A stretch of DNA of 64,000 nucleotides from Rheinheimera aquimaris (GCF_020531985.1 NZ_JAJAVQ010000001.1:62001-126000), one strand, 5' to 3'; shown: positions 45,017 to 54,679, counted from the first letter of the stretch. Notes: a model not told the origin generated them from the sequence alone. Numbers and translations are program-made.

Positions 45017-46546
45017 ATGACAGACACAGCTGCACTTTGTGATATCGGTTTTGTCGGCGCCGGTGTAATGGGCAAAAACCTTATTCTGAACCTGGCGGAT
45101 AACGGTTACCGCGTTGCCGCGTTCGATTTGGATCACCAGAAACTGGAAGCTGTGTTGGCGCAGGACAAAGCTGAGCGGGGCGACAAGCCCGCCCGCGTTA
45201 TCGCTTGCAGCTCTTACACCGAGTTATTATCCCGCTTATCGGCACCGCATTTAATCGTGCTGTCGGTGCCGGCTGGTAAACCGGTAGACGATGTGTGCCA
45301 TAAGTTAATTGATGCTGGTATTCAGGCGGATGACATTATCGTCGATACCGGTAACAGTCTGTGGACAGATACCGTTGCGCGTGAAAAAGACTTTGAAGGG
45401 AAGTTTATCTTCTTCTCTACTGCGGTATCTGGCGGTGAAGTGGGAGCCCGGTTTGGTCCATCATTAATGCCAAGCGGCGATCCCTACGCCTGGACCCGCA
45501 TTAAACCGTTATGGCAAGCCATTGCTGCTAAAGTTGACCCCGCTACCGGTAAGCCGATAGAACGGTTCGAACCGGGTAACCCGGTTACCGAAGGTGAGCC
45601 ATGTGCCACTTATATCGGCCCAAGCGGGTCTGGTCATTATGTCAAAATGGTGCACAACGGCATTGAATATGCTGACATGCAGCTGATTTGCGAAGCCTAT
45701 CAGGTAATGCGCGATATTTTGGGCATGCCGGCGGCAGAAATTGCTGAAGTGTTCAAACAATGGAATGAAGGCAAGCTGCACAGCTATTTAATCGGCATCA
45801 GTGCTGATGTGCTGGCAACCAAAGATTCAGAAACCGGTCTACCGCTGGTTGACGTCATTATGGATAAAGCCGGACAAAAAGGTACCGGGCTTTGGACAGC
45901 CGTCAGCAGCCTGCAGCTTGGCAGCCCGTCACCCACTATTGCCGAGGCAGTGTATGCCCGCTCGTTGTCAGCGCTAAAACATGAACGGGTGAAAGCAGCA
46001 ACGGTGCTGGCCGGCCCGGCACAAAACCTGATTTCGGATGAGCAAAAACAAGACATTATTCAGGCACTGCATGATGCGCTGTACTGCGCAAAAATCTGTG
46101 TTTATGCGCAGGGTTTCCACTTAATGAAAACAGCGGCAGACGAGCATGGCTGGCAGCTTAACTTTGCTGAAATTGCCAAAATCTGGCGTGCCGGTTGTAT
46201 TATCAGAGCGGTATTTTTGCAATCTATTACCGAAGCTTATGAGCGTAATGATGAGCTGGAAAACTTGCTGCTTGACCCCTTCTTTGCAAAACAAATCTCT
46301 GTCTATCAGCAAAACTGGCGTAAGGCTGTGGCTAGTGCCACTCTGGCCGGTATTCCGGTAGCTGCGCTTAGCTCTGCACTTAGTTACTACGATTCCTACC
46401 GTACAGCAGTTTTACCGGCAAATTTACTACAAGGTCAGCGTGACTATTTTGGTGCTCATACGTTCGAGCGTACTGATAAAGCTAAAGGCCGTATGTTCCA
46501 TGTCGACTGGAGCAACCCGGCCCGGCCAATGGTGAAAATAAAATGA
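45017..46546 (+). CDS. gnd: 6-phosphogluconate dehydrogenase (decarboxylating)
   Basis: A 509-residue enzyme that converts 6-phosphogluconate to ribulose-5-phosphate with NADPH release. The N-terminal dinucleotide motif [17 protein letters not shown], the catalytic segment [18 protein letters not shown] and [19 protein letters not shown] (Lys) are present. It belongs to the longer Shewanella-like type (E. coli Gnd has 468 residues). ATG 45017 has AAGGAA 6 bases upstream; longer frames from 44957 are non-conserved. The stop overlaps the purT start. Confidence 0.95.
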   Translation: MTDTAALCDIGFVGAGVMGKNLILNLADNGYRVAAFDLDHQKLEAVLAQDKAERGDKPARVIACSSYTELLSRLSAPHLIVLSVPAGKPVDDVCHKLIDAGIQADDIIVDTGNSLWTDTVAREKDFEGKFIFFSTAVSGGEVGARFGPSLMPSGDPYAWTRIKPLWQAIAAKVDPATGKPIERFEPGNPVTEGEPCATYIGPSGSGHYVKMVHNGIEYADMQLICEAYQVMRDILGMPAAEIAEVFKQWNEGKLHSYLIGISADVLATKDSETGLPLVDVIMDKAGQKGTGLWTAVSSLQLGSPSPTIAEAVYARSLSALKHERVKAATVLAGPAQNLISDEQKQDIIQALHDALYCAKICVYAQGFHLMKTAADEHGWQLNFAEIAKIWRAGCIIRAVFLQSITEAYERNDELENLLLDPFFAKQISVYQQNWRKAVASATLAGIPVAALSSALSYYDSYRTAVLPANLLQGQRDYFGAHTFERTDKAKGRMFHVDWSNPARPMVKIK

Positions 46547-47733
46547 TGAACACTGTAATAGGAACCGTGGGCTGTACCAGCAGCACTAAAGTGCTGTTAC
46601 TCGGCGCAGGTGAGCTGGGTAAAGAGCTGTGCATTGAGCTTAAGCGTTACGGTTGTGAAGTGATAGCGGTTGACCGTTACCCCAATGCGCCTGCGATGCA
46701 GGTGGCCGATAAAGCGGTTGTTATGTCAATGCTGGACAATGCCGCGCTACGCCAGCTGGTTATCAGCGAAAAACCGGCCCTTATCGTGCCTGAGTTAGAA
46801 GCCATTGCAACCTCTGTGCTGATTGAATTGGAAGACTGCGGCTTTAATGTAGTACCCAGCGCCAAAGCGGTAAACCTGACGATGAACCGAGAAAGGATCC
46901 GCCGGTTAGCTGCAGAGGAGCTAAAGCTTGCGACATCACCGTTTCAGTTTGCCAGTGATAAAGACAGCTTTATTGCCGCGGTGAATGCCATTGGTTATCC
47001 GTGCGTAGTGAAGCCAATTATGTCATCCAGTGGTAAAGGCCAGAGCGTACTGCATAGTGCTGCTGATCTGGATAAAGCCTGGTTATATGCCCAGGAAGGT
47101 GGCCGTGCCGGTAAAGGTCGGGTGATAGTTGAAGGCTTTATCGATTTTGACTATGAAATTACGCTGCTGACAGTCAATTCGGTGTCCGGTATTCAATATT
47201 GTGCACCTATCGGCCATCGTCAGGAAAAAGGTGATTACCGCGAAAGCTGGCAACCGCAAGTAATGAGCGAAAAAGCACTGAATACCGCCAAAACCTATGC
47301 CAAAGCAGTAGTGGAGGCATTAGGCGGGCGCGGTCTGTTTGGTGTTGAGCTGTTTATTAAAGGTGACGAGGTTTACTTCTCTGAAGTATCACCGCGGCCG
47401 CATGATACTGGCATGGTAACGTTGATATCGCAGCAACTGAGTGAATTTGCGTTGCATGCCCGCGCCATCTTAGGCTTGCCAATACCGCAAATTAAACAAT
47501 ACGGCCCGGCAGCTTCTGCCGTGCTGTTGGTACCAGGCAACAGTGCTGATATTCAGTACCATGGTTTAGCTGCAGCATTAGCCGAACCTGATACAGAACT
47601 ACGTATTTTCGGTAAGCCTGAAGTGCAGGGCGAGCGTCGCATGGGAGTCGCATTGGCACTGAGTGACAGCGTTGAAGCTGCAACGCAAAAAGCGCTGAAT
47701 GCAATCAGTAAGCTAAGCGTCACGTTAAAGTAA
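46543..47733 (+). CDS. purT: Formate-dependent phosphoribosylglycinamide formyltransferase PurT
   Basis: A 396-residue ATP-grasp ligase that formylates GAR with formate and ATP in purine synthesis. Family signatures are [20 protein letters not shown] at the N-terminus, [25 protein letters not shown] and [16 protein letters not shown]. It overlaps gnd by ATGA, coupling ribose-phosphate supply with purine synthesis. A strong terminator follows 12 bases after the stop. Confidence 0.96.
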   Translation: MMNTVIGTVGCTSSTKVLLLGAGELGKELCIELKRYGCEVIAVDRYPNAPAMQVADKAVVMSMLDNAALRQLVISEKPALIVPELEAIATSVLIELEDCGFNVVPSAKAVNLTMNRERIRRLAAEELKLATSPFQFASDKDSFIAAVNAIGYPCVVKPIMSSSGKGQSVLHSAADLDKAWLYAQEGGRAGKGRVIVEGFIDFDYEITLLTVNSVSGIQYCAPIGHRQEKGDYRESWQPQVMSEKALNTAKTYAKAVVEALGGRGLFGVELFIKGDEVYFSEVSPRPHDTGMVTLISQQLSEFALHARAILGLPIPQIKQYGPAASAVLLVPGNSADIQYHGLAAALAEPDTELRIFGKPEVQGERRMGVALALSDSVEAATQKALNAISKLSVTLK

Positions 47734-47745
47734 CGCTTGAACTGT

Positions 47746-47772
47746 AAAAAACCACCTGCGGGTGGTTTTTTT
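47746..47772 (+). terminator. Rho-independent terminator of purT
   Basis: ACCACC-TGCG-GGTGGT stem-loop with A5 before and T7 after. The same 20-base core occurs again downstream at 50958-50977. Confidence 0.92.
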
Positions 47773-47872
47773 ATGTCTGCTGATGTAAATAAGTTTTTCA
47801 CTTTGCTGGTAAAGTTCACTAGCATCAGAGCTTGTTTGCTTCTTCAGGTTTTTAGATAGGAAGTGTCGAATT

Positions 47873-48247
47873 TTGAACATGGTGCAACTGACTCGTTATG
47901 TCATTGGTTTAACTTGGATTTACCACGGAATCTTCCCTAAGTTATTACAAATTGCTCCGCTGGAGCAGACGATGACCAGCAGCTTGGGTTTTTCAGATGA
48001 AATCACTTATCTATTGGTAAAAACTGCAGGCGTAGCAGAAGTTATTTTTGGCCTGATATTTATTTGCTGCTACCAGTTTAAAGTGGTGCAGCTTTTGAAC
48101 ATTATTGGTTTGGTCAGCCTGTTACTGTTTGCTGCAACAATGACGCCCTTTATATTGTTGGAAGCCTTTAACCCGATCACGACGAATATTCCGTTAATTG
48201 TATTAGGCTATTACCTGTATAAGGAATCGCTGTGCTCCAGGGAATAA
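47873..48247 (+). CDS. DoxX-like small membrane protein
   Basis: A 124-residue protein with four hydrophobic helices, like the DoxX-like family. LTRYVIGLTWIYHGIFPKLL at the N-terminus is typical. The start could be TTG 47873 (AGGAAG 9 bases upstream) or ATG 47879 (spacing 15); I favour TTG narrowly. The role of this family is not settled; relatives are tied to quinone or thiol redox. It overlaps the fosA-like gene by 16 bases. Confidence 0.8.
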   Translation: MNMVQLTRYVIGLTWIYHGIFPKLLQIAPLEQTMTSSLGFSDEITYLLVKTAGVAEVIFGLIFICCYQFKVVQLLNIIGLVSLLLFAATMTPFILLEAFNPITTNIPLIVLGYYLYKESLCSRE

Positions 48248-48630
48248 ACCATATCACCATTGCGATGAGCAATTTAGATCGCTCGCTAGCGTTTTACGCT
48301 GAATTGCTCGGCATGAAAGCGCATGTTCGCTGGGATACCGGTGCTTATCTGAGCCTTGCGGATATGTGGTTTTGTTTGTCTTGTGACACGCCAATACCAA
48401 ATCAGGACTATTCACATATTGCACTAACTATTGCTGAAAAAGACTTTACGGCTTTTGCGACAAGGCTACGTAAAAATGGCGTAATCGAATGGAAACAGAA
48501 TAGTAGTGAAGGGCAGTCAATTTATTTTCTGGACCCAGATGGCTACAAGCTGGAGCTGCATTGCGGCAATTTGCAATCAAGGTTAGCAGCGTTAACTCAG
48601 CAGCCCTATTCTGGCTTGATTTGGTTGTAA
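48232..48630 (+). CDS. fosA: Fosfomycin glutathione transferase, FosA-like
   Basis: A 132-residue VOC-fold metalloenzyme that opens the fosfomycin epoxide with glutathione. Metal ligands H7, H62 and E108 are present. So are the substrate and K+ loop residues corresponding to FosA T9, W46, C48, S50, K90, S94, S98, Y100 and R119 (here T9, W46, C48, S50, K88, S92, S96, Y98, R117). The segments EWKQNSSEG and YFLDPDGYKLELH are near-identical to Pseudomonas FosA. GTG 48232 has AAGGA 6 bases upstream. It overlaps the DoxX-like gene by 16 bases. Confidence 0.92.
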   Translation: MLQGINHITIAMSNLDRSLAFYAELLGMKAHVRWDTGAYLSLADMWFCLSCDTPIPNQDYSHIALTIAEKDFTAFATRLRKNGVIEWKQNSSEGQSIYFLDPDGYKLELHCGNLQSRLAALTQQPYSGLIWL

Positions 48631-48663
48631 TCAAAGTAATTTATTAAGGAAAAATGCAGTTAT

Positions 48664-49101
48664 ATGGATATTTCGCTACGTGAAGTCACCCAGGAAAACT
48701 ATGAAGCGGTGTGCGACCTTGAGGTCACTACTGAGCAAGAGCCGTACGTGGCTTGCAATATGTGGTCTCTGGTGGAGGCAGCCTATAACGATGGCCATAG
48801 CTGCCGCGCTATTTATCTTGCTCAGCAGCCAGTCGGGTTTTTTATGTGGGTAAAAGAAACACCGCAGCTTATGTCTATCTGGCGTTTTATGGTTGATAAA
48901 GAGTACCAACAGCAGGGGATAGGCCGTCAGGCAATGGCACTGGCATTAGCTGAGATTAAGCAAGACGCTGATATTAAGCAGATTGAGATTTGTTATAACC
49001 CTGGAAATCCGGTAGCAAAAAACTTTTATGCCAGCTTTGGTTTTGTTGAGCAAGGGTTGGATGACGACAATGAAGATATGCTGGCGTTAATCACGCTGTA
49101 A
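48664..49101 (+). CDS. GNAT-family N-acetyltransferase
   Basis: A 145-residue acetyltransferase. The acetyl-CoA motif is QQQGIGRQAMALALAEI near residues 80-96, and the C-terminal NPVAKNFYASFGFVEQG strand-helix completes the GNAT fold. It resembles spermidine/aminoglycoside-type acetyltransferases of the BltD kind, but the substrate is unknown. It sits 33 bases after fosA and 11 before the GFA gene, in a detoxification run. Confidence 0.9.
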   Translation: MDISLREVTQENYEAVCDLEVTTEQEPYVACNMWSLVEAAYNDGHSCRAIYLAQQPVGFFMWVKETPQLMSIWRFMVDKEYQQQGIGRQAMALALAEIKQDADIKQIEICYNPGNPVAKNFYASFGFVEQGLDDDNEDMLALITL

Positions 49102-49112
49102 GAGGAGTATTT

Positions 49113-49529
49113 ATGTATCATGGGGCTTGTTTGTGCGGTGAGGTAAGGGTTGAGGTTAGCGGCCCAATAAGCAGCATTATTCATTGTCACTGTTCGCTGT
49201 GTCGTAAATCAAGCGGTACTGCTTTTGCTACTAATGGTTTTGTCCAGACTGAGGATTTTACTGTTGTCAAAGGTGCCGATAAATTAAGCCAGTTTGCGTT
49301 TAAGCCTGGGCGTTTGCGGCATTTTTGCCGTAACTGTGGGTCACCGGTGTATAGCAGCAATGCGACTGATCCTGCGCGCGTACGTTTGCGCCTGGGTATA
49401 TTAAACTCTGATATCAGCGAGCGGCCTGTATCGCATAATTTTTACAGTTCCAAAGCAAACTGGGAAGACTTAGACTGCGCTTTGCCGCGTTATGACGGCT
49501 TCGAACCGGAACGTAATGTAGCAAAGTAA
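49113..49529 (+). CDS. GFA/CENP-V-family zinc protein
   Basis: A 138-residue GFA (glutathione-dependent formaldehyde-activating-like) protein. The zinc ligands are in CLCG (6-9), HCHCSLCRKSSGT (24-36) and CRNCGSPVY, the usual seven-Cys arrangement holding two zinc ions. Relatives bind glutathione adducts. AGGAG lies 7 bases before the ATG. It closes the DoxX-FosA-GNAT-GFA run. Confidence 0.93.
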   Translation: MYHGACLCGEVRVEVSGPISSIIHCHCSLCRKSSGTAFATNGFVQTEDFTVVKGADKLSQFAFKPGRLRHFCRNCGSPVYSSNATDPARVRLRLGILNSDISERPVSHNFYSSKANWEDLDCALPRYDGFEPERNVAK

Positions 49530-49574
49530 ATAAACAGCTATGTTTTATAGTTACTTACTGCTGAGGAGAATACG

Positions 49575-50030
49575 ATGCCGGTAGTGAAACAGAACATATT
49601 GCGGCTATCTTTCCTGCTGATCTTTGTGCTGCTTTTATCAGGTTGCGCAGTAAAACTCATCAGCAGCTACGATGAAAAAACTGATAATGCAATAACGGCT
49701 CTGCAAAAAGAGATGACGCAGTTTTTCCTGACGGTTGAGGCTCAGGCCGGTTTGCCGGAATGTAAATACAGCAACCACACTCAGTTTTATCAGCAAGCAA
49801 AAATCGCGCTAAGTGCTATTTCTGTGCGGGTTAAGGCTATAGAAGCGAATGAACTGACTATCGAACAGGTTGATTTACTGCAAGATAGCCTGATAAGCCT
49901 TGAACAGCTACATCAGCTTGGTTGTTTAACCCCGAATCAGGTAACTAATTTGCGCAGTAACTTTGACAGCAGCATTACCGCCATTTTGAAACTTGAACTG
50001 GCAAAGAAACGTGGTAAACCTTTGCTATAA
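49575..50030 (+). CDS. Small lipoprotein, paired with next gene
   Basis: A 151-residue lipoprotein: hydrophobic leader ending in LLLSGC, then an all-helical mature domain (such as EKTDNAITALQKEMTQFFL) with Cys in PECKY and LGCLT that may pair. AGGAG precedes the ATG. I recognise no family. The next gene starts 16 bases downstream and encodes a helical protein, so the two may work together at the inner face of the outer membrane or periplasm. Confidence 0.8.
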   Translation: MPVVKQNILRLSFLLIFVLLLSGCAVKLISSYDEKTDNAITALQKEMTQFFLTVEAQAGLPECKYSNHTQFYQQAKIALSAISVRVKAIEANELTIEQVDLLQDSLISLEQLHQLGCLTPNQVTNLRSNFDSSITAILKLELAKKRGKPLL

Positions 50031-50046
50031 CACAGAGGGAATTGCA

Positions 50047-50376
50047 ATGAGCTTAGATGCATCACAGCTTGCCGCCAGTATGCTGCAGGTTTTTAAAGCC
50101 GAGCTGACAGATAAGTGGCCGGATATTAAAGAATACGCCACTGCTGAAGCAACGAAGCTCGCTGAAAATCTGGTCATGATTGAGCGCATGCAGTTAACCG
50201 GCGAAATCACGCCTGAGCAGGCCCGTTTGCATCATCAGATCCAGCGCAATGCGTCGCGTACTGTGTTACTTGCTGTTACCGGGTTAAGCCGGGTTGCGAT
50301 AGAGCAGGCGATAAACGCTGCGATGGACTCACTGCGGCAAAGTGTAAATACTGCGCTGAATTTTACCTTGTTATAA
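50047..50376 (+). CDS. Small helical protein of unknown function
   Basis: A 109-residue, Ala-rich helical protein without signal peptide. ATG 50047 has GAGGGA 6 bases upstream; an upstream in-frame alternative overlaps the preceding lipoprotein gene and is rejected. The amphipathic helices (AATAT-like segments such as EYATAEATKLAENLV) suggest coiled-coil packing. It forms a pair with the preceding lipoprotein; function unknown. Confidence 0.7.
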   Translation: MSLDASQLAASMLQVFKAELTDKWPDIKEYATAEATKLAENLVMIERMQLTGEITPEQARLHHQIQRNASRTVLLAVTGLSRVAIEQAINAAMDSLRQSVNTALNFTLL

Positions 50377-50497
50377 ACCCGCTGAAGACCTGCAAGCCAA
50401 ATGATACCCCAGCTACAGGCTTATATTGGCGCTGACATTGTTGCGGTATTACGTTAAAGTACGGCTTCAGTTAATAACATGAAATGGAGATGTAAGC

Positions 50498-50935
50498 ATG
50501 AGGATGTGTGTTGTTCTGGCAATCTGTTTAACAGTCTGGCTGGCAATGCCGGCGATGGCGCAGCAGGCAAAACCGGAAAGTATAAAAAAGTTACTTCAGG
50601 TGTCTGGCGCCGGTGATCTCGGCGTGCAAATGATGAATCAGATGATACCCGCGCTGAAAAATATGATACCAGATGCACCGCCTGCGTTCTGGGACGATGT
50701 GATGCAAGAGGTCAACGCCGAAGAGCTGGAGAATTTGTTGATCCCGGTATATCAGAAACACCTTACAGAAGCTGATGTTAAAGCGCTTAATGAGTTTTAC
50801 GCCTCCGATGTCGGGCAGAAAATGATTAAAACGCAACCGGCGATCATGCGCGAATCTATGATTCTGGGGCAGCAGTGGGGGCAGCAGCTGGCGCAAAAAA
50901 TTGTCCAGCGCTATGAAGCCCAAAAAGCCAAATAG
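50498..50935 (+). CDS. Exported DUF2059 protein
   Basis: A 145-residue protein with a signal peptide cut near AMA-QQA. The DUF2059 domain is recognised by LIPVYQKHLTEADVKALNEFYASDVGQKM, where the helix pair and YxS...GQK pattern is characteristic. The function is unknown; it should be periplasmic. A terminator follows 20 bases after the stop. Confidence 0.9.
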   Translation: MRMCVVLAICLTVWLAMPAMAQQAKPESIKKLLQVSGAGDLGVQMMNQMIPALKNMIPDAPPAFWDDVMQEVNAEELENLLIPVYQKHLTEADVKALNEFYASDVGQKMIKTQPAIMRESMILGQQWGQQLAQKIVQRYEAQKAK

Positions 50936-50955
50936 CCAACTGTAAAAGATGCGGA

Positions 50956-50980
50956 AGAAACCACCTGCGGGTGGTTTCTT
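50956..50980 (+). terminator. Rho-independent-like terminator after DUF2059 gene
   Basis: AAGAAACCACC-TGCG-GGTGGTTTCTT hairpin, then CGTGTTTTGTTG. Its central 20 bases equal the core of the purT terminator. Confidence 0.8.
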
Positions 50981-51082
50981 CGTGTTTTGTTGTTGATCTG
51001 GCGGTTATCCCGCCGAGTTGTAGCTGTAATTGGCGGCGAATTGTTTTAAGGTCTGGCTATCTTGTTTTTTTTGAAGACCACC

Positions 51083-52267
51083 ATGCTAACGTCCTACTAT
51101 AAAACATCTTTTAAGCTACTCGCTTCTGTTATCGTTTTAGCCGCAAGCAATCAGCTTGCTGCAGCAGAGCCTTATTTCCCACCAGCTGGCAGTTGGCAGC
51201 AGGTCAAGCCACACAGCCTTGGTGTTGATACCACTAAACTGCAGCAAGCTGTAGATTACGCTATTTCAAGTGAAAACCCGGCGGATAAAGATCAAGCAAT
51301 TGTGCAAGCGACAACCTTTGGCGCGCGCGAACCCTACGATCAGATCATTGGCCCTATGTCCGTGCGTGCCGGCGCAAACGGGCTGATCGTTTATCGCGGT
51401 GCTGTTATCGCTAAGTGGGGCGATACGCAAAGTGTCGACATGACGCACAGCATTAGTAAAACCTTTTTAACCACAGTAACGGGTCTGGCACTGCAAGACG
51501 GGCTGATTGCCAATGTGCAGGATTTTGTTGGCCCTTATTTACCGTCCGATAACACGCTTTTCGCCGGAGAGCATAACAGTGCTATCCGCTGGGACCACTT
51601 GCTGCGGCAAACCAGCGACTGGCAGGGCAGTTTGTGGGGAAAACCTGATTGGGCTGACCGGCCGGAAGGCGAGGCGAAAAACTGGCCTTACAGGCCTTTG
51701 TACAAGCCCGGGACACGCTACAAGTATAATGATGTTCGGGTCAACTTATTAGCTTTGGCTACAACTTACGTCTGGCGTAAGCCATTGCCGGTGGTGTTGA
51801 ACGAACGCATTATGCAGCCGATTGGTGCCAGCTCTACCTGGCGCTGGTATGGCTATGACAACAGTTGGATTGAGCTGGATGGCCAGCGCATTCAGAGTGT
51901 GTCAGGTGGCGGGCACTGGGGTGGTGGTATGTTTATTAATGCCTGGGATCTGGCCCGTTTTGGTTATTTATTTTTGCACGATGGTAATTGGCAAGGCAAA
52001 CAATTGGTTAGCCGTGACTTTATCGCCCAGGCCCGCACCGGAGGTAGCGCCAAAGCGGATTATGGTTATGCAAACTGGTTTTTAAATCCAGGGCGCAAAG
52101 CGCTGCCTGCCGCACCGGATACTGCTGTAACGTTTCAGGGGGCGGGGCGCAATATTATTTATATTGATCAGCAGCACGATTTGCTGATTGTCGCGCGCTG
52201 GATAGCTAACGGCGATGAGCTTAATCAACTTGTTGCCCGGGTACTGGCGGCGCTGCCAAAGGATTAA
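51083..52267 (+). CDS. Exported serine beta-lactamase-fold hydrolase
   Basis: A 394-residue class C beta-lactamase/esterase-like protein. A signal peptide ends near LAAA-EPY. The nucleophile tetrad S123-I-S-K126 is in THSISKTFL, the second motif YKYNDVRVN holds the Tyr, and a GHWGGGMFINAWDLARFG segment is typical. It lacks hallmarks needed to call it a true antibiotic resistance AmpC; esterase or peptidase activity is more likely. ATG 51083 is preferred to a TTG at 51062. Confidence 0.88.
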   Translation: MLTSYYKTSFKLLASVIVLAASNQLAAAEPYFPPAGSWQQVKPHSLGVDTTKLQQAVDYAISSENPADKDQAIVQATTFGAREPYDQIIGPMSVRAGANGLIVYRGAVIAKWGDTQSVDMTHSISKTFLTTVTGLALQDGLIANVQDFVGPYLPSDNTLFAGEHNSAIRWDHLLRQTSDWQGSLWGKPDWADRPEGEAKNWPYRPLYKPGTRYKYNDVRVNLLALATTYVWRKPLPVVLNERIMQPIGASSTWRWYGYDNSWIELDGQRIQSVSGGGHWGGGMFINAWDLARFGYLFLHDGNWQGKQLVSRDFIAQARTGGSAKADYGYANWFLNPGRKALPAAPDTAVTFQGAGRNIIYIDQQHDLLIVARWIANGDELNQLVARVLAALPKD

Positions 52268-52380
52268 TTGTTACAATTATTGGAATAATGCATTGAATTA
52301 ATAAAAATTTAATACTATAAAGAAGGTTCGCACTGCGTGTTTATGCTGTTGCTGTTTATTTAAGATGTCACGGAGGAACC

Positions 52381-52893
52381 ATGTCAGTACTGCGTAAAAT
52401 AGGTCTGATAAGCGCTGTTGTTTGCAGCGGGTTCCTGCATGCAAATACAGCAGTGGATTTTTCAGCGGAACAAAATGCACCGTGCTGGAAGATGATTGAG
52501 CAAAAAAGCACAGGCCACTGTAAGTTGTACTTTCATCGTGCAGCACCGCAGCCTGCTTTTGCACCCCGCGAGGAGATCTCCCGCGCTTTCAGCCGTTATT
52601 TTTCTGCCCGCACAGAGTTTCCTACGTCTTTTCAGCAAATGGAATTTGCGCTGCAGTTTTTCAATTACAGCCTTGATAAATACCCTGTACGCGAAAGTCT
52701 GAATTTTATCCGTAGTAAAGATGGTACTGCTCAGCTGAGTATGACGATACTAACCTCCGCAACCGGAGGTTACAGTTTTGTTCTGGCTGACACTGACGCA
52801 CATCTTCGCCTGGTAGTGGATGCCTTGCAGCGCAGTGCGGCAAGGCCCGCAACACATTATCAGCGCAGCATCGCTAAACTTTTTGCCGAGTAA
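52381..52893 (+). CDS. Exported protein of unknown function
   Basis: A 170-residue protein with a signal peptide cut near LHA-NTA. The mature part has two Cys (APCWKM and GHCKLYF) likely to form a disulfide, followed by a mixed alpha/beta domain. No family is recognised. The ribosome site GGAGG is strong. It converges with the PhoD-like gene, the two stops being 7 bases apart. Confidence 0.75.
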   Translation: MSVLRKIGLISAVVCSGFLHANTAVDFSAEQNAPCWKMIEQKSTGHCKLYFHRAAPQPAFAPREEISRAFSRYFSARTEFPTSFQQMEFALQFFNYSLDKYPVRESLNFIRSKDGTAQLSMTILTSATGGYSFVLADTDAHLRLVVDALQRSAARPATHYQRSIAKLFAE

Positions 52894-52900
52894 CCCGCCA

Positions 52901-54679
52901 TTACTGCAACGTCAGGCGTGTAGCGCTGTCGGCGTTATACTGTACGACAGCCTGTTTGGCTCTCGTTTCCAGTAACTGATATTCCGCCTGCTTTATCGTG
53001 TCAACATATTGCCATTGACAACTGACTTGCTGTGGGCTGACAGTTAACAGCATAAACCCTCTGTCATACAGGTTGGCATATTGTAATCCCTGCACCAGCT
53101 GCTCCAGCGCTTGCTCGGTTGCTGCGGCTGATGTGCGGTCCGGCAGGTTAATATATTGCTCAAGACCGGGTGAGGTAACTGACGATGTGGCCAGCTCTAC
53201 ACCAACAGCAGTGCCGTCGGCTAAATCGAGATGGTTTGCCCAGCTGTTATGCGTATCGCCTGCCAGTACCAACAACTGTTTTTTGGCTGCGGCTACTGTG
53301 TTAAGGATAATTTCGCGCTCTGCCGGATAGCCATCCCAGGCATCCAGGTTATAAGGCATTGCAGGTAGCTGCAGCAGTGTCATGACTGCTGGCGTTAATC
53401 TTTGCTGATTGGCTTGCAGGTATGCCAGTTGCTCTGTCGTAAGGGTTGGATCGCCAGCCTGGGCACGGCCTGCCAGTTGCGCCAGTGCTGCCAGTTCGGC
53501 AAAATCGGTAATGCTCAGCTGCTGCAATGCAACGGCACCGGGCAGCATCATTCGTCCCATTAACACTTGCTGGCCAAGCATCTGCCAGCGCGCCGTGCTT
53601 TGGCTTAGTTTATCCTGCAGCCACTGCAGCTGTTCTGCACCCAGTATGGTACGGCTGCTCTGGGTTAAATCGGCTGTAAAACGCTGCGCGTCAAGCTGAC
53701 CTGAAGTAGGGTCGATGTATGAAGCGTACTGCAGTTGTTGATCCCGGCCGATAATACGCGTGTCCAGCATCAGCAGGTTAAGTAAATTACCAAACTCAAA
53801 CTGACGATAGATGGTTTCATTATCACCGGTTGCGACAGGTCGGATTGGCATCCACTCAAAATAAGCCCTCAGCGCCGCCATTTTACGTTCGGTGTAATCA
53901 CCTTCATCACTCTGATGGTTTTCTGCACCGTCTCGCCAGGCGTCGTTGGTAATCTCATGGTCATCCCATACCGCAATAAAAGGTGCCGCAGCATGAATTT
54001 GCTGCAGTGCCTGATCAGTTCGGTACTGTGCATACCGCTGGCGATAATCGGCCAAAGTTAAGATTTCTGTTGCCGGCTGCACAACCCGACCCATGGCTTG
54101 AGCATCTTCACTGGCGTAACCCCCAGCACCGTATTCATAGATATAGTCGCCAAGATGGATGGATGCATCCAGATCACTTAATAATGCCGCGGCGGCATAG
54201 ACATGAAAATAGCCAGCGGGGTAGTTAGAACACGAGAATACAGCCAGTTTTACCTGACTGACATCACCTTCAGGTAGCGTTTTACCGCGACCGATTGGGG
54301 AATACACAGTGCCGGCCCGAAAGCGATAGAAATACTCGGTGCCCGCAGCCAGCTCCCGAACATCAATTTTAACGGTATAGTCACTACTGGCTGATGTAGT
54401 GGTATTACCGCTTCGCAGTATCTGGCTAAACTCTTTGTCTACCGATAGTTGCCATTCCAGTGGCACTTCTGTTGCCTCTGCGCTGATACGAGTCCATAGC
54501 AGCAAAGCATCAGTAGTAGGGTCACCGCTGGCGACACCATGTAAAAATGCTACATCGTACGGTAAAGGTTCTGGATTATCGTTGTCACTGCTACAGCCGC
54601 TCAGGCTGGTAGATATAACAATACTGCCGATACTGGCTGCTGAAGCCAGAAGAAAATCGCGCCGGGTAAGCTTTGCCAT
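52901..54679 (-). CDS. phoD: PhoD-like alkaline phosphatase, Tat-exported lipoprotein
   Basis: A 592-residue PhoD-family phosphatase/phosphodiesterase. The Tat leader has RRDF with the hydrophobic stretch and then a lipobox LSGC, so it is exported folded and lipid-anchored. Metal-binding segments are FSCSNYPAGYFHVY, LDASIHLGDYIYEYG, AVWDDHEITND and LAGDTHNSWANHL. It releases phosphate from esters outside the cell; phosphate-starvation control is likely but no Pho box was identified. Confidence 0.92.
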   Translation of the reverse strand: MAKLTRRDFLLASAASIGSIVISTSLSGCSSDNDNPEPLPYDVAFLHGVASGDPTTDALLLWTRISAEATEVPLEWQLSVDKEFSQILRSGNTTTSASSDYTVKIDVRELAAGTEYFYRFRAGTVYSPIGRGKTLPEGDVSQVKLAVFSCSNYPAGYFHVYAAAALLSDLDASIHLGDYIYEYGAGGYASEDAQAMGRVVQPATEILTLADYRQRYAQYRTDQALQQIHAAAPFIAVWDDHEITNDAWRDGAENHQSDEGDYTERKMAALRAYFEWMPIRPVATGDNETIYRQFEFGNLLNLLMLDTRIIGRDQQLQYASYIDPTSGQLDAQRFTADLTQSSRTILGAEQLQWLQDKLSQSTARWQMLGQQVLMGRMMLPGAVALQQLSITDFAELAALAQLAGRAQAGDPTLTTEQLAYLQANQQRLTPAVMTLLQLPAMPYNLDAWDGYPAEREIILNTVAAAKKQLLVLAGDTHNSWANHLDLADGTAVGVELATSSVTSPGLEQYINLPDRTSAAATEQALEQLVQGLQYANLYDRGFMLLTVSPQQVSCQWQYVDTIKQAEYQLLETRAKQAVVQYNADSATRLTLQ

